A stretch of DNA of 64,000 bases from Vibrio penaeicida (GCF_002933855.1 NZ_BFAQ01000050.1:28647-92646); one strand, 5' to 3'. Positions 1 through 9,355 are shown, counted from the stretch's first letter. Program-made: numbers and translations. The notes: a model not told the origin generated them from the sequence alone.

Positions 1-1
1 G

Positions 2-691
2 GAAAATGAAAAGAATGGTCGCTTCATCTTTTATGGAGCGATGATTGGTGAAGGTGTCATCGCCCTTATTTGGTGTGTATTAGCACTGTCATTCTTCGGC
101 TCTGTTGAATCTCTATCGGACGCCGTGGCTAATGGTGGACCCGGAAATGTCGTGTACAGCGCTTCATTTGGGCTACTGGGCGTCTTCGGCGGTGTTCTTG
201 CGTTCTTGGGAGTTGTTATTCTTCCAATCACTTCAGGTGACACGGCGTTTCGCTCTAGCCGCTTGATTCTGGCTGAATACTTCAACATGGAGCAAAAAAC
301 ACTGCGTAACCGTCTAATGATGGCGATACCTTTGTTTGTGTTGGGGGGTATCCTGACTCAAGTTGATTTTGGGATCATTTGGCGTTACTTCGGATTCGCA
401 AACCAATCCACTGCAGTTATGATGCTTTGGACGGCATCTGCTTATCTGCTTCGCCACAACAAACTCCACTGGATCACTACCGTACCCGCTATTTTCATGA
501 CAACGGTGTGTGTGAGCTTCATCTTAAGCAATAATCAACTCGGCTTTGGTCTTCCAATCAATATTTCGACGGTGGCGGGTATTATCGTTGCACTACTTAT
601 TACGACTTACGTGATTAAAACTTCAAAAGGCAAAGGTGAATCTGAACTCGCTGACGAAGAAACACCATCGTCGCCTCCGAAAACGGTATAA
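2..691 (+). CDS. cstA: CstA-family carbon starvation / pyruvate transporter, C-terminal part
   Basis: The reading frame is open from base 2, so the gene starts outside the window; the first Met in view (41) is internal. Just before it the frame reads NEKNGRFIFYGAMIGEG, which matches the conserved CstA region. Several hydrophobic membrane segments follow, then a short polar, proline-containing tail ending PPKTV. The family comprises inner-membrane transporters for peptides or pyruvate induced on carbon starvation. I infer CstA rather than its paralogue BtsT from general likeness only; the N-terminal half would settle it. A terminator hairpin follows within 40 bp. Confidence 0.85.
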   Translation, partial: ENEKNGRFIFYGAMIGEGVIALIWCVLALSFFGSVESLSDAVANGGPGNVVYSASFGLLGVFGGVLAFLGVVILPITSGDTAFRSSRLILAEYFNMEQKTLRNRLMMAIPLFVLGGILTQVDFGIIWRYFGFANQSTAVMMLWTASAYLLRHNKLHWITTVPAIFMTTVCVSFILSNNQLGFGLPINISTVAGIIVALLITTYVIKTSKGKGESELADEETPSSPPKTV

Positions 692-725
692 CCGCTAAAA
701 GTAGAATATGTCTGCGTAGAATATG

Positions 726-754
726 AAAAAGGCTCATTTGAGCCTTTTTGTTTT
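726..754. terminator. Bidirectional terminator between cstA and the hybrid kinase gene
   Basis: An AAAAAGGCTC arm pairs with GAGCCTTTTT across a short loop. The run of A on one side and of T on the other lets it serve both convergent genes. Confidence 0.85.
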
Positions 755-762
755 CTGCATGC

Positions 763-3075
763 TTATCCACATTCCTCGGCAATCAAACAGAGTTCATCCA
801 ACCATTGATGAGTGAGCTCAAACAACTGATGGATCTGCTGATCGTCAATGTGCGATTGTTTCGCGACTAAATCCGCTAATACAACCATTCCGGGCAACGC
901 CACCTTTTCAAACAGCGCACTTAATAGGTTGGCGGAATGAACAATTGCATCGAGTTCTTGGTTCTGCTGGGCGATGTTTAATTCCGTGACAGCAGACAAT
1001 GCTTCTTCAATAACACTGTTAATGAATACGGGCATGACATCAAAAGCCACAGCGTTTTTGCGCATGATAAGATTGACATCTACTGAATCGGTATCGATGT
1101 GCTTTTCCGCGTCTAAGCTGGGTTTATACAAAATCCCATTGGGAAATAGCTTAGTCGCATAATGACTCAGCGTTTCATGCAGTTCCCTCTCAACAACAGG
1201 CTTTGCGATAAGGTCATCGACACCCGCTTGCTTCATTTTATCGCGAGTCTCTTTAAATAAATCCGCAGTACACCCTAATATCAATGCATTTTTATTTAGG
1301 GAATCTTGGCGAATCATATAGGTGGCTTCGACACCATCCATCACCGGCATGTGATTATCCATTAGAATAAGATTAAAGATTTTTTCCTGAGCTAACTTAT
1401 GCGCTAATGCGCCATTTTCAATGCATTCGGTGATAAAGCCGCATTGCTTAAGCATGGATTGAAGCACCATACCATTCAAGCGATTATCCTCAACGATAAG
1501 TGCTTTAAGCCCATTGTAATTAAGCGGTCTGCAATCTTTCACCACGGTTAGCTGAGGCTTGGCGAGAGTCAAAGGTAGCATCACGGTAAAACAGCTGCCC
1601 ATATCTAATTCACTTGCAACTTTAATTTCACCTCCCATTTGATTGGTCAGCCTAGACACAATAGAGAGCCCCAGCCCAGTACCACCAAACTTCCGAGTCG
1701 TAGAACTGTCGGCTTGTTCAAATGGATTAAAGAGCTTAGTCAACGTATCGGGGCTCATCCCAATCCCGGTATCTTTGAGTTGAATAGTCAAGCTAATACG
1801 ATCACCTTCAACCTGCTCGGAAGCCAGAAGCTCTATGAACCCTTTCTCTGTAAATTTGATCGCATTATTGAGTAAGTTAAACATGATTTGCCTAACACGA
1901 GCCTTGTCGCCAAACACCCACCTCTCGTGATCGACTTTATTATCGATGTATAAATCGATACCTTTCTCTTCAGCTAGAGATTGATAAATACTACTCACCG
2001 ACCCCATCAAGTGAGTAAAGGCAAATGGCTGACAGTCTAAATCAAACTTACCTTGCTCAATTTTGGAATAATCAAGAATCTCATTAAGCAAAGTCATCAT
2101 ATGCTCACCAGATTCATGCAAATTAACCAAGTGATTTCTTTGGCTGTCACTCAAGTCTGTTTTTTGCAATAGCTGAGCAATACCAAGCACACCATTCATT
2201 GGTGTTCTAATTTCATGGGAAACGACCGCTAAAAATTCAGTTTTAGCTTTACTTGAATCCTCCGCCCGCTCCTTTTCACATTTCAACAGCTCGATGATAC
2301 TTTCAAGGTTAGTGGCAATCTCATTCAGTTCGTCCCCTTCCCACGAGAGCGTTTCGTTCAGCTCTTCATCATGGTTATATACGCCATCACGTAACTTTTC
2401 ACTATACCGAGCAAACTGCTTAAGCCGGCGCGTTAGAGTGAAATAGAGCCAAGTTAGGCACACGATAGACGCTAAAAAAATGGTAATGGTCGCGGTGAGC
2501 ACTTTCCAGCGCATTTCAGAAAAAAGCGCATTCACTCGACGGAGTTGATCGGACTCTCGCTCTTTCGCGGTATGTTCAAGATTGTTCAAAGCATGTATTG
2601 CTGGCTCATCATTGACTTTGAGCTGGGCGTCAATCTGAGTAATATCCAAGCCCCTGTGGTACTCAACCGGCATTTGAAACAGTTTGCTTTGGTATTCAGT
2701 AATCACTCGATCTACCGCATTTAGAGCGTGTTTTTCTGCGATAGTTAGATTTAAAGATTTGTACTTTGCGATAACAATTTTGGCTTCTTTAAAGTGCTCA
2801 CTAGCGGCATCTTTATCTTTGAGCTTGCCCCTGAGGACATAGTTTTTGAACTGGTGGATCGCACCGTTGTACCCTAATTGGTAACGAAGATTGTTTAATA
2901 ACCCAATACGAGCAGAAACTTCGGACCGATAATCAGAGTTGGCTTGCTTGTAAGCAGAAAGCGAAGATATTGATATCCAAGTAAAGACGGAGACAACCAC
3001 TAAAATAAAAACAGTGATTAGCAAAAGTTTTCTCTTGATTGAAACATTGCTTGAAAACCACGAATTGAAATTCAT
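763..3075 (-). CDS. Orphan hybrid sensor histidine kinase with receiver and HPt-like tail
   Basis: 770 residues. The N-terminus has a membrane helix (about 16-36), a periplasmic region of about 150 residues, a second helix (about 193-213) and a HAMP-like linker. A HisKA domain follows with phospho-acceptor His287 in VVSHEIRTPMNG. The ATPase domain shows N (LLNNAIKF), G1 (DTGIGM) and G2 (GGTGLGLS) boxes at about 400-475. A receiver domain has Asp573 in LMDNHMPVMDG. The last 100 residues are helical and resemble an HPt domain around His713 (IVHSANLLSAL), but the usual LKG after the His is absent. No response regulator gene is adjacent, so the partner is unknown. The periplasmic sensor resembles nothing I can name, and the length differs from LuxQ, CqsS and VarS, so no symbol is given. 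Confidence 0.9.
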   Translation of the reverse strand: MNFNSWFSSNVSIKRKLLLITVFILVVVSVFTWISISSLSAYKQANSDYRSEVSARIGLLNNLRYQLGYNGAIHQFKNYVLRGKLKDKDAASEHFKEAKIVIAKYKSLNLTIAEKHALNAVDRVITEYQSKLFQMPVEYHRGLDITQIDAQLKVNDEPAIHALNNLEHTAKERESDQLRRVNALFSEMRWKVLTATITIFLASIVCLTWLYFTLTRRLKQFARYSEKLRDGVYNHDEELNETLSWEGDELNEIATNLESIIELLKCEKERAEDSSKAKTEFLAVVSHEIRTPMNGVLGIAQLLQKTDLSDSQRNHLVNLHESGEHMMTLLNEILDYSKIEQGKFDLDCQPFAFTHLMGSVSSIYQSLAEEKGIDLYIDNKVDHERWVFGDKARVRQIMFNLLNNAIKFTEKGFIELLASEQVEGDRISLTIQLKDTGIGMSPDTLTKLFNPFEQADSSTTRKFGGTGLGLSIVSRLTNQMGGEIKVASELDMGSCFTVMLPLTLAKPQLTVVKDCRPLNYNGLKALIVEDNRLNGMVLQSMLKQCGFITECIENGALAHKLAQEKIFNLILMDNHMPVMDGVEATYMIRQDSLNKNALILGCTADLFKETRDKMKQAGVDDLIAKPVVERELHETLSHYATKLFPNGILYKPSLDAEKHIDTDSVDVNLIMRKNAVAFDVMPVFINSVIEEALSAVTELNIAQQNQELDAIVHSANLLSALFEKVALPGMVVLADLVAKQSHIDDQQIHQLFELTHQWLDELCLIAEECG

Positions 3076-3156
3076 TCGCTGCTCAACCTCTCTATTTGAA
3101 CACTAGGAAAAAATGAAATGGATAAAGTACTTCTTTCACCCTAACTTAAAAATAGT

Positions 3157-3183
3157 AAAGCCCCGAGCAATTCGAGGCTTTAT
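3157..3183 (-). terminator. Terminator downstream of ispH
   Basis: The minus strand reads AAAGCCTCGA, a short loop, then a matching arm with one mismatch and TTTACT. It lies 24 bp past the ispH stop and upstream of the kinase gene. Confidence 0.7.
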
Positions 3184-3206
3184 TTTATTGATATGTTCGA
3201 GGTTTT

Positions 3207-4160
3207 CTATATTTCTCTTACTTGTAGCTCTCGCGGAACTTCGAAGAACATGTTTTCTTCGCGACCAAGAACTTCTTCTACCTCGTCTGCTCCAAGCTCT
3301 TTAATTCGGTCTAGAATCTGATTAACCAATTCCTCGGGAGCAGATGCACCGGCGGTAACACCAACCTTGCTTGCCCCATCAAACCATTTGGCTTCAATCG
3401 CTTCTGGGCAATCGATCAGATAACCGGGTGTACCTAGCTTTTCAGCCAGCTCTTTTAAACGCGTAGAGTTAGATGAATTCGTTGAACCCACGACAACAAC
3501 GGCATCGACTTGCGTGGCTAAAATGCGCACTGCATCTTGGCGGTTCTGAGTGGCGTAGCAAATGTCATCTTTGCGTGGTCCCTGGATTTCAGGAAACACA
3601 CGTCGAAGCTCTTCAATTACGTCGGCTGTTTCGTCCACAGACAGTGTGGTTTGACTAACGTAGTGAAAGTTAGATGGGTCGTTTACCACCAAAGAAGCAA
3701 CGTCTTCAGGTCTTTCAACAAGATACATTCCACCTGTATCGCTGTCGTACTGCCCCATAGTGCCTTCGACCTCAGGGTGACCCGCATGACCAATCAGTAC
3801 GACCTCCATGTTTCTTCGGCTTGCGCGAGCGACTTCCATATGCACTTTTGTTACAAGCGGGCAGGTAGCATCGAACACTGTTAACTTACGTCGCTTGGCT
3901 TCTTGCCTAACAGCTTGAGAAACACCATGAGCAGAAAAAATAACAATATTGTCGTCTGGTACTTCATGCAGTTCTTCAACAAAGATGGCACCGCGCTGCT
4001 TCAAACCTTCAACCACAAAGCGATTGTGAACCACCTCGTGACGGACATAGATAGGAGGTTGGTACATCTCCAATGCCCTTTCTACAATGCTGATGGCGCG
4101 ATCGACCCCAGCACAAAAACCGCGTGGGTTCGCTAACAGTATTTTCATTTCATTGCTCAT
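3207..4160 (-). CDS. ispH: 4-hydroxy-3-methylbut-2-enyl diphosphate reductase
   Basis: IspH catalyses the last step of the MEP isoprenoid pathway, reducing HMBPP to IPP and DMAPP with a 4Fe-4S cluster in the cytoplasm. The three cluster cysteines are present: Cys16 in NPRGFCAG, Cys100 in DATCPLVTK and Cys201 in DICYATQNRQ. The histidines of EVVHN, SAHGV and GHAGHPE and the TNSSNS motif are also there. The 317-residue product uses the upstream ATG. A second ATG four codons in (4148) would give the E. coli N-terminus and cannot be excluded. fkpB and lspA lie upstream on the same strand, as in the E. coli ribF-ileS-lspA-fkpB-ispH operon, but here 238 bp with a short tandem repeat separate fkpB from ispH. 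Confidence 0.97.
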   Translation of the reverse strand: MSNEMKILLANPRGFCAGVDRAISIVERALEMYQPPIYVRHEVVHNRFVVEGLKQRGAIFVEELHEVPDDNIVIFSAHGVSQAVRQEAKRRKLTVFDATCPLVTKVHMEVARASRRNMEVVLIGHAGHPEVEGTMGQYDSDTGGMYLVERPEDVASLVVNDPSNFHYVSQTTLSVDETADVIEELRRVFPEIQGPRKDDICYATQNRQDAVRILATQVDAVVVVGSTNSSNSTRLKELAEKLGTPGYLIDCPEAIEAKWFDGASKVGVTAGASAPEELVNQILDRIKELGADEVEEVLGREENMFFEVPRELQVREI

Positions 4161-4241
4161 AGTACTTTCGTTATTTAGTGGCGCGCAATTTATTGGCTCT
4201 CAGATATTTGGGTATCGCTTTTATGGCGCACAGTTATCTTA

Positions 4242-4301
4242 CTTTTGGCTATCTTGCTTTTGGTAATCTAGCTCTTGGTAATCTAGCTTTTGAGTGTATT
4301 A
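4242..4301. repeat. Four imperfect tandem copies of a 15-bp unit
   Basis: Units start at 4242, 4257, 4272 and 4287. The second and third differ at one base (CTTTTGGTAATCTAG versus CTCTTGGTAATCTAG). The first is close, and the fourth keeps only the first half. The array sits in the fkpB-ispH gap and is not in a supported gene. Confidence 0.75.
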
Positions 4302-4398
4302 CTTATCGACATATTGCTTTATAGGGAGCAGTTTACCGTCATCCCTATTGCGCCTCAAGCCAACACCAAAGAAGAGATACCACCAATATCTTTAGCCA

Positions 4399-4830
4399 TT
4401 ATTCCACTTCTAGGATTTCGACTTCAAAAATCACATCTTGCCCAGCAAGCGGGTGATTGAAGTCCACCGTGACAGATTCGCCAGAAATTTCTGTAATGAT
4501 GCCAGGTATCTCCATGCCATCTTTACCCGAAAAGGCCATAATGGTTCCTACTTCTACCTTTTCTTCACCAATAAAGCGTGCTCTGTCCATATGGTGAATA
4601 TTATCTGGGTTAGGCTGACCAAATGCATCTTCGGCGCTGAGTTCAATGTTTCTTTGCTCACCTTGAACCAAACCTAATAGAGATTTTTCAAAGTTCTCAC
4701 TCAAACTCCCATCACCCATTGCGAATTTTGCAGGCTTACCCATGCTGTGCGTACTATCCGCTACAGAACCATCCTTGAGTTTTATCGTAAAGTGTAAGGT
4801 CACAGCAGAATTTGCAGTAATAGTGGTCAC
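4399..4830 (-). CDS. fkpB: FKBP-type peptidyl-prolyl isomerase, FkpB/SlyD-like
   Basis: 143 residues with the FKBP fold interrupted by an insert-in-flap domain, as in SlyD and FkpB. Visible signatures are LHFTIKLKDGSVADST, GDGSL near residue 40, ELSAEDAFGQP near 65 and the closing strand NHPLAGQDVIFEVEILEVE. It has no signal peptide and no His-rich SlyD tail, which favours FkpB. It catalyses cis-trans prolyl isomerisation and acts as a cytoplasmic folding helper. The start is GTG with AAGGA about nine bases upstream. It lies between lspA and ispH as in E. coli, but a hairpin after lspA suggests it may have its own promoter. Confidence 0.95.
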   Translation of the reverse strand: MTTITANSAVTLHFTIKLKDGSVADSTHSMGKPAKFAMGDGSLSENFEKSLLGLVQGEQRNIELSAEDAFGQPNPDNIHHMDRARFIGEEKVEVGTIMAFSGKDGMEIPGIITEISGESVTVDFNHPLAGQDVIFEVEILEVE

Positions 4831-4926
4831 AGAGTTATGTCCTTATTTTCGTTATTGGGCTTTGGCTTTTATACGGGAACACAACTCAGCTTATGCCAAT
4901 GTCTTCCAATTTTTAGCCTTTATATT

Positions 4927-4958
4927 AAAAAGCGCCATCCGAATCAACGGACAGCGCT
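4927..4958 (-). terminator. Terminator or attenuator between lspA and fkpB
   Basis: On the minus strand, AGCGC and TCCG arms pair with CGGA and GCGCT around a 6-base loop with a small internal bubble, followed by TTTTTAATATA. It lies 26 bp after the lspA stop, so it would end or attenuate transcription before fkpB. Confidence 0.7.
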
Positions 4959-4983
4959 TAGGGTTATTCAAAATATGCCCTCA

Positions 4984-5499
4984 TTATTGAGGTGATTCTT
5001 CTGGTTTTGTACGGAATCCATCAAGCAAAATGAGAGCAGCACCTAGTACAATCGCAGCATCTGCTAAATTGAATGCCGGCCAATGGTAACTACCCCAATA
5101 GAAATCGAGGTAATCGACAACATAACCATGAACCAATCGGTCATAAAAATTGTTTGCCGCCGCACCACCAATCACCATGGCATAAGAAATATTCAACCAT
5201 TTATCTGATGCTGGTAAGGCTCTCATCCAGCGAGTCAATACACCACAAACAACCAGTGCAATGCTGAAGAACAACCAACGTTGCCATCCATTTTGATCGC
5301 TTAAAAAGCTGAATGCCGCACCATAGTTATGAACGTACAATAGGTTGAAGAAAGGCGTAATCTCAATACGATTCGCCCAACCATACCCCATATTGTCCAT
5401 AACGATGAACTTTATACCAATGTCTGCGATGAAAATCAGTACCGCCAGCCAGAGCCAGCGAACACCCGATTGTTTCATCGATAACGCGTTATCACTCAT
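4984..5499 (-). CDS. lspA: Lipoprotein signal peptidase (signal peptidase II)
   Basis: An inner-membrane aspartyl protease that cleaves prolipoprotein signal peptides after lipidation. Four hydrophobic segments are visible in 171 residues. Catalytic Asp120 sits in NNFYDRLVHG and Asp146 in FNLADAA. YVHNYGAAFSF is the other conserved block. I chose the ATG at 5499, with GGGA six bases upstream; an in-frame TTG at 5511 would add four residues. The usual GGAxGNxxDR motif reads GGAAANNFYDR, one residue longer and without the conserved Gly before Asn. The start lies 15 bp after the ileS stop, so ileS and lspA are likely cotranscribed. Confidence 0.95.
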   Translation of the reverse strand: MSDNALSMKQSGVRWLWLAVLIFIADIGIKFIVMDNMGYGWANRIEITPFFNLLYVHNYGAAFSFLSDQNGWQRWLFFSIALVVCGVLTRWMRALPASDKWLNISYAMVIGGAAANNFYDRLVHGYVVDYLDFYWGSYHWPAFNLADAAIVLGAALILLDGFRTKPEESPQ

Positions 5500-5513
5500 A
5501 TGGAATCCCAATA

Positions 5514-8354
5514 TTAAGCGAACTTACGCTCTTCGCCTTCACCATCAATATTTGACACACAACGACCACACACTTTCTCGTGACCTTCGATAGTGCCTAC
5601 GTCTGGCGTATGGTGCCAACAGCGTTCACACTTCTCTGCATCTGTCGCCGCAACTTCTACAAACAAACCTTCTACATCTGTCTCTTGAGCTGAGTCAGGC
5701 TTGTCGTTCAACGGTTTAACTTGTGCCGCTGAAGTTAGAAGAACAAAACGAAGCTCGTCTTCAAGCTTGCTGATCGTTGCCGCGAGTGCATCATCTGCAT
5801 AAAGTGTCACTTCCGCTTGTAACGAACCACCAATCGCTTTCTCTTTACGAGCGTCCTCAAGAAGCTTGTTTACTGCGCCACGTACAGATTGAATGTCAGC
5901 CCAGAATTCGTTGTTTAGCTCTTCGCCTTCAACAAGACCGAACAAACCTTCGAACCATTCACCCGTGAAGACAAACTTATCACGTGCGCCCGGCATTTCG
6001 TTCCAAATCTCGTCTGCTGTAAATGACATGATAGGAGCCATCCAACGAACCAAAGCTTCAACAATGTAGTACAGCGCCGTCTGACAGCTGCGTTGAGCAT
6101 GACCGCCCTGCTTCGCTGTGTACTGGCGATCTTTAATTACATCTAGGTAGAAAGAACCCATTTCGATCGAACAGAATTGCATTAGACGTTGAGTAACAGC
6201 GTGTGTGTTGTACTCTCCGTACGCTTTAACGATCTCTTCTTGTGCAGCTTGAGCGCGACCAACAGCCCAACGATCAAGCGCGACCATTTCTTCTGCTGGT
6301 ACAAGATCCGTTTCTGGATTGAAACCACTTAAGTTAGCAAGGAAGAAACGCGCTGTATTACGAATACGACGGTATGCGTCTGCAGAGCGCTTAAGGATTT
6401 CATCAGATACCGCAACTTCGCCAGTATAATCAGTAGAAGCAACCCATAGGCGTAGAATATCCGCCCCTAGCTTGTTCGTAACGTCTTTAGGTGCAACCAC
6501 GTTACCGATAGACTTAGACATCTTACGACCGTTGCCATCCACTACGAAGCCGTGCGTGAGTACTTGCTTGTATGGGGCTTCATCTTTCATCGCGATGGAT
6601 GAAATCAGAGAAGACTGGAACCAGCCGCGGTGTTGGTCGGAACCTTCTAGGTACAGGTCAGCAGAGTTGCCATTGTACTCTTCACGAGAATCCACAACCG
6701 AATAGTGAGTAACACCAGAATCGAACCATACGTCTAGGGTATCCAGTACTTTTTCGTACTTGTCTGCATCTTCAGCGCTCATAAGCTCTGCTGCGTCGAC
6801 ATCCCACCAAGCTTGAATGCCTTTCTCTTCAACGAGCTTCGCGACTTTTTCAATAAGCTCTAGTGAGTTCGGGTGCAGTTCAGCGGTTTCTTTGTGCACA
6901 AATAATGCAATGGGTACGCCCCAAGTACGTTGTCGAGAAACACACCATTCAGGGCGACCTTCGATCATACCCTCAATACGGCTCTGACCCCATTCAGGCA
7001 TCCATTCAACACCTTGAATTGACTCCAGTGCTTTTGCACGTAGACCCGCTTGATCCATAGAAATGAACCACTGTGGTGTTGCACGGAAAATGATTGGGGT
7101 TTTGTGTCTCCAGCAATGTGGGTAGCTGTGTTCGTAAGCGTGGTGATGTAAAAGTGCACCCTTCTCTTTTAGAACATCTAAAACGGAGTCGTTCGCTTTA
7201 AAGACATGCTGACCAGCAAATAATTCTGTATCAGGAAGGTAAACACCGTTTGAGCCTACTGGGTTAGCAACTTCAAGGTTGTATTGCTTACCAACCACGA
7301 AATCCTCTTGACCGTGCCCAGGAGCCGTGTGAACCACACCGGTACCTGAATCAGTCGTAACGTGCTCACCAAGAACGACAGGAACAGTAAAATCATAGAA
7401 CGGGTGGTTGAACTGAGATAACTCAAGGTCTGCACCTTTCGCAAAGCCAAGGTTATGGAAATGCTCAACACCTGCACGCTCCATTACGTCTTTCGCGAGT
7501 TCAGAAGCAACGATAATACGCTCAGGCTCCGACGAATCGCTCGCTTCAACTTGGATAAGTACATATTCCAGATCATCACGCATACACACAGCGCGGTTTG
7601 CAGGAAGCGTCCAAGGCGTCGTCGTCCATATAATAACGGAGATATCACCTTGACCTTCATGACCTTCGTTTAAGTTGAATTTAGACAGCAACGCAGCTTC
7701 ATCTGCCGCCTTAAAGCGAACATCAATAGAAGGGGAAACTTTGTCTTTGTATTCCACCTCAGCTTCAGCCAATGCAGAACCACAATCCGTACACCAGTGA
7801 ACAGGTTTGAAACCTTTTAATAGGTGACCGTTATCGGCAATTTTACCTAGAGCACGAATGATATTGGCTTCGGTAGTAAAATCCATGGTGCGGTATGGTT
7901 TGTCCCACTCACCAAGAATGCCTAGACGTTTGAAGCTTTCTTTCTGACCTTCAACTTGACCCGCAGCGTACTGACGGCATTTCTCACGAAACTCCGATGC
8001 CGTCACTTTTTTACCTGGCTTGCCTACTTTCTTTTCCACCATTAATTCGATCGGAAGACCGTGGCAGTCCCAACCTGGGATGTAAGGTGCATCAAAACCG
8101 GAAAGAGTTTTGGATTTAATAATAATGTCTTTAAGAATCTTATTCAGTGCGTGACCAATGTGAATATCACCATTGGCATAGGGAGGACCATCATGTAATA
8201 CGAAAGACTTTTTGCCTTTCTTCGCTTTACGGATCTCGCCGTAAAGGTCTTCTTTATACCAACGCTTAAGCATTTCTGGCTCTCGATTGGCCAGATTGCC
8301 ACGCATTGGAAACCCTGTTTCAGGTAAATTCAGGGTATCTTTATACTCACTCAT
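5514..8354 (-). CDS. ileS: Isoleucyl-tRNA synthetase
   Basis: 946 residues, close to the E. coli length. It is a class I synthetase charging tRNA-Ile, with an editing domain that removes mischarged valine. The HIGH motif is at 65-68, after DGPPYANGD. The editing domain is marked by TTTPWTLPANRA. The KMSKS signature occurs in GRKMSKSIGN about two thirds along. The C-terminal zinc site is CERCWHH with CGRC near the end. It starts at ATG 8354 as MSEYKDTLNLP. It lies 71 bp after ribF and directly before lspA, the conserved ribF-ileS-lspA order. Confidence 0.98.
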   Translation of the reverse strand: MSEYKDTLNLPETGFPMRGNLANREPEMLKRWYKEDLYGEIRKAKKGKKSFVLHDGPPYANGDIHIGHALNKILKDIIIKSKTLSGFDAPYIPGWDCHGLPIELMVEKKVGKPGKKVTASEFREKCRQYAAGQVEGQKESFKRLGILGEWDKPYRTMDFTTEANIIRALGKIADNGHLLKGFKPVHWCTDCGSALAEAEVEYKDKVSPSIDVRFKAADEAALLSKFNLNEGHEGQGDISVIIWTTTPWTLPANRAVCMRDDLEYVLIQVEASDSSEPERIIVASELAKDVMERAGVEHFHNLGFAKGADLELSQFNHPFYDFTVPVVLGEHVTTDSGTGVVHTAPGHGQEDFVVGKQYNLEVANPVGSNGVYLPDTELFAGQHVFKANDSVLDVLKEKGALLHHHAYEHSYPHCWRHKTPIIFRATPQWFISMDQAGLRAKALESIQGVEWMPEWGQSRIEGMIEGRPEWCVSRQRTWGVPIALFVHKETAELHPNSLELIEKVAKLVEEKGIQAWWDVDAAELMSAEDADKYEKVLDTLDVWFDSGVTHYSVVDSREEYNGNSADLYLEGSDQHRGWFQSSLISSIAMKDEAPYKQVLTHGFVVDGNGRKMSKSIGNVVAPKDVTNKLGADILRLWVASTDYTGEVAVSDEILKRSADAYRRIRNTARFFLANLSGFNPETDLVPAEEMVALDRWAVGRAQAAQEEIVKAYGEYNTHAVTQRLMQFCSIEMGSFYLDVIKDRQYTAKQGGHAQRSCQTALYYIVEALVRWMAPIMSFTADEIWNEMPGARDKFVFTGEWFEGLFGLVEGEELNNEFWADIQSVRGAVNKLLEDARKEKAIGGSLQAEVTLYADDALAATISKLEDELRFVLLTSAAQVKPLNDKPDSAQETDVEGLFVEVAATDAEKCERCWHHTPDVGTIEGHEKVCGRCVSNIDGEGEERKFA

Positions 8355-8425
8355 TGATTCTTAATTCCGTTATATTGGGCGAAAGTTAGACATTGTGCTG
8401 AACGGTGGAATAAACCGTTTAACCT

Positions 8426-9355
8426 TTAAAGCTGACGCAGCCACACCCTTGCTGCCTCAGCATCCAATTCAATTTGCGCTGTTAACGCATCTAGAGAGTC
8501 AAATTTTATTTCATCTCTTAGTTTGTGAAGTAATGACACTTCGAGTTGTTTACCGTACAAGTTTGAATTGAAATCAAACAAATGCACTTCCAGCTGTTGA
8601 CGAATACCATCAACGGTTGGACGTTGACCTATGTTAGCAACCCCACCGTATACTGAGCCATCTATTCCATTAACCTCAACGACATAAACGCCTGAAACAG
8701 GCGACACGCATCGTTTTAACGGAATATTAGCGGTAGGGAAACCAATGGTTCGACCGAGTTTTCTGCCATGAGAAACCCGACCATTTATACTGTACGGGCG
8801 CCCTAGCATTTTCTCTGCATGAGAAAAATCGTCGGTCGCTAACGCTTCACGGATAGCGGTACTGCTAACACGCAGTTGATCCATTTTAAAGCTCTGAGTA
8901 CTGACAACCTCGAAACCGAGTTCTTCACCAGCACTTTTCAACATCTCAAAGTTGCCTTTACGACCTTTACCAAAACAAAAGTCGTCGCCAACGACGAGAA
9001 ACTTCACATCCAGTTGGGCAACCAATAGATCTCTGATGAACCCTTCTGCGCTCATACTAGAAAAATTTGCATTGAAGTTAACGCAAAGTAACCGCTGGAT
9101 GTCGAGCTTTTCCAATTGAACAATTTTATCGCGCAAGCGAGTTAGCCGCGCGGGGGCTTTATTCCGCGCAAAAAACTCCATAGGTTGAGGTTCAAACGTC
9201 ATGACCATGGTCGGCAACCCCATCTTTTGAGCTTGCTGTGACACTTGTTTAAGCACTTGTTGGTGACCTAAGTGGACACCATCAAAATTACCTATCGTCA
9301 ATACGCACCCTTTGTGGCGGGGCTTTATATTGTGTATACCTCGGATTAACTCCAT
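8426..9355 (-). CDS. ribF: Bifunctional riboflavin kinase / FAD synthetase
   Basis: 309 residues with two modules. The N-terminal nucleotidyltransferase domain has TIGNFDGVHLGHQ (HxGH-type motif near residue 30) and a central FCFGKGRKGNFEML block. The C-terminal flavokinase domain has GRKLGRTIGFPTANI near 200, GVYVVEV, and GQRPTVDG followed by EVHLFDF. It converts riboflavin to FMN and then FAD in the cytoplasm. It is the first gene of the ribF-ileS-lspA block. murJ ends 119 bp upstream on the same strand. Confidence 0.97.
   Translation of the reverse strand: MELIRGIHNIKPRHKGCVLTIGNFDGVHLGHQQVLKQVSQQAQKMGLPTMVMTFEPQPMEFFARNKAPARLTRLRDKIVQLEKLDIQRLLCVNFNANFSSMSAEGFIRDLLVAQLDVKFLVVGDDFCFGKGRKGNFEMLKSAGEELGFEVVSTQSFKMDQLRVSSTAIREALATDDFSHAEKMLGRPYSINGRVSHGRKLGRTIGFPTANIPLKRCVSPVSGVYVVEVNGIDGSVYGGVANIGQRPTVDGIRQQLEVHLFDFNSNLYGKQLEVSLLHKLRDEIKFDSLDALTAQIELDAEAARVWLRQL

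Noticed and set aside
3113..3304. 63-codon plus-strand frame beginning MKWIKYFF
   Set aside because: It runs through the ispH terminator and into the ispH coding sequence on the other strand, with no recognisable product.
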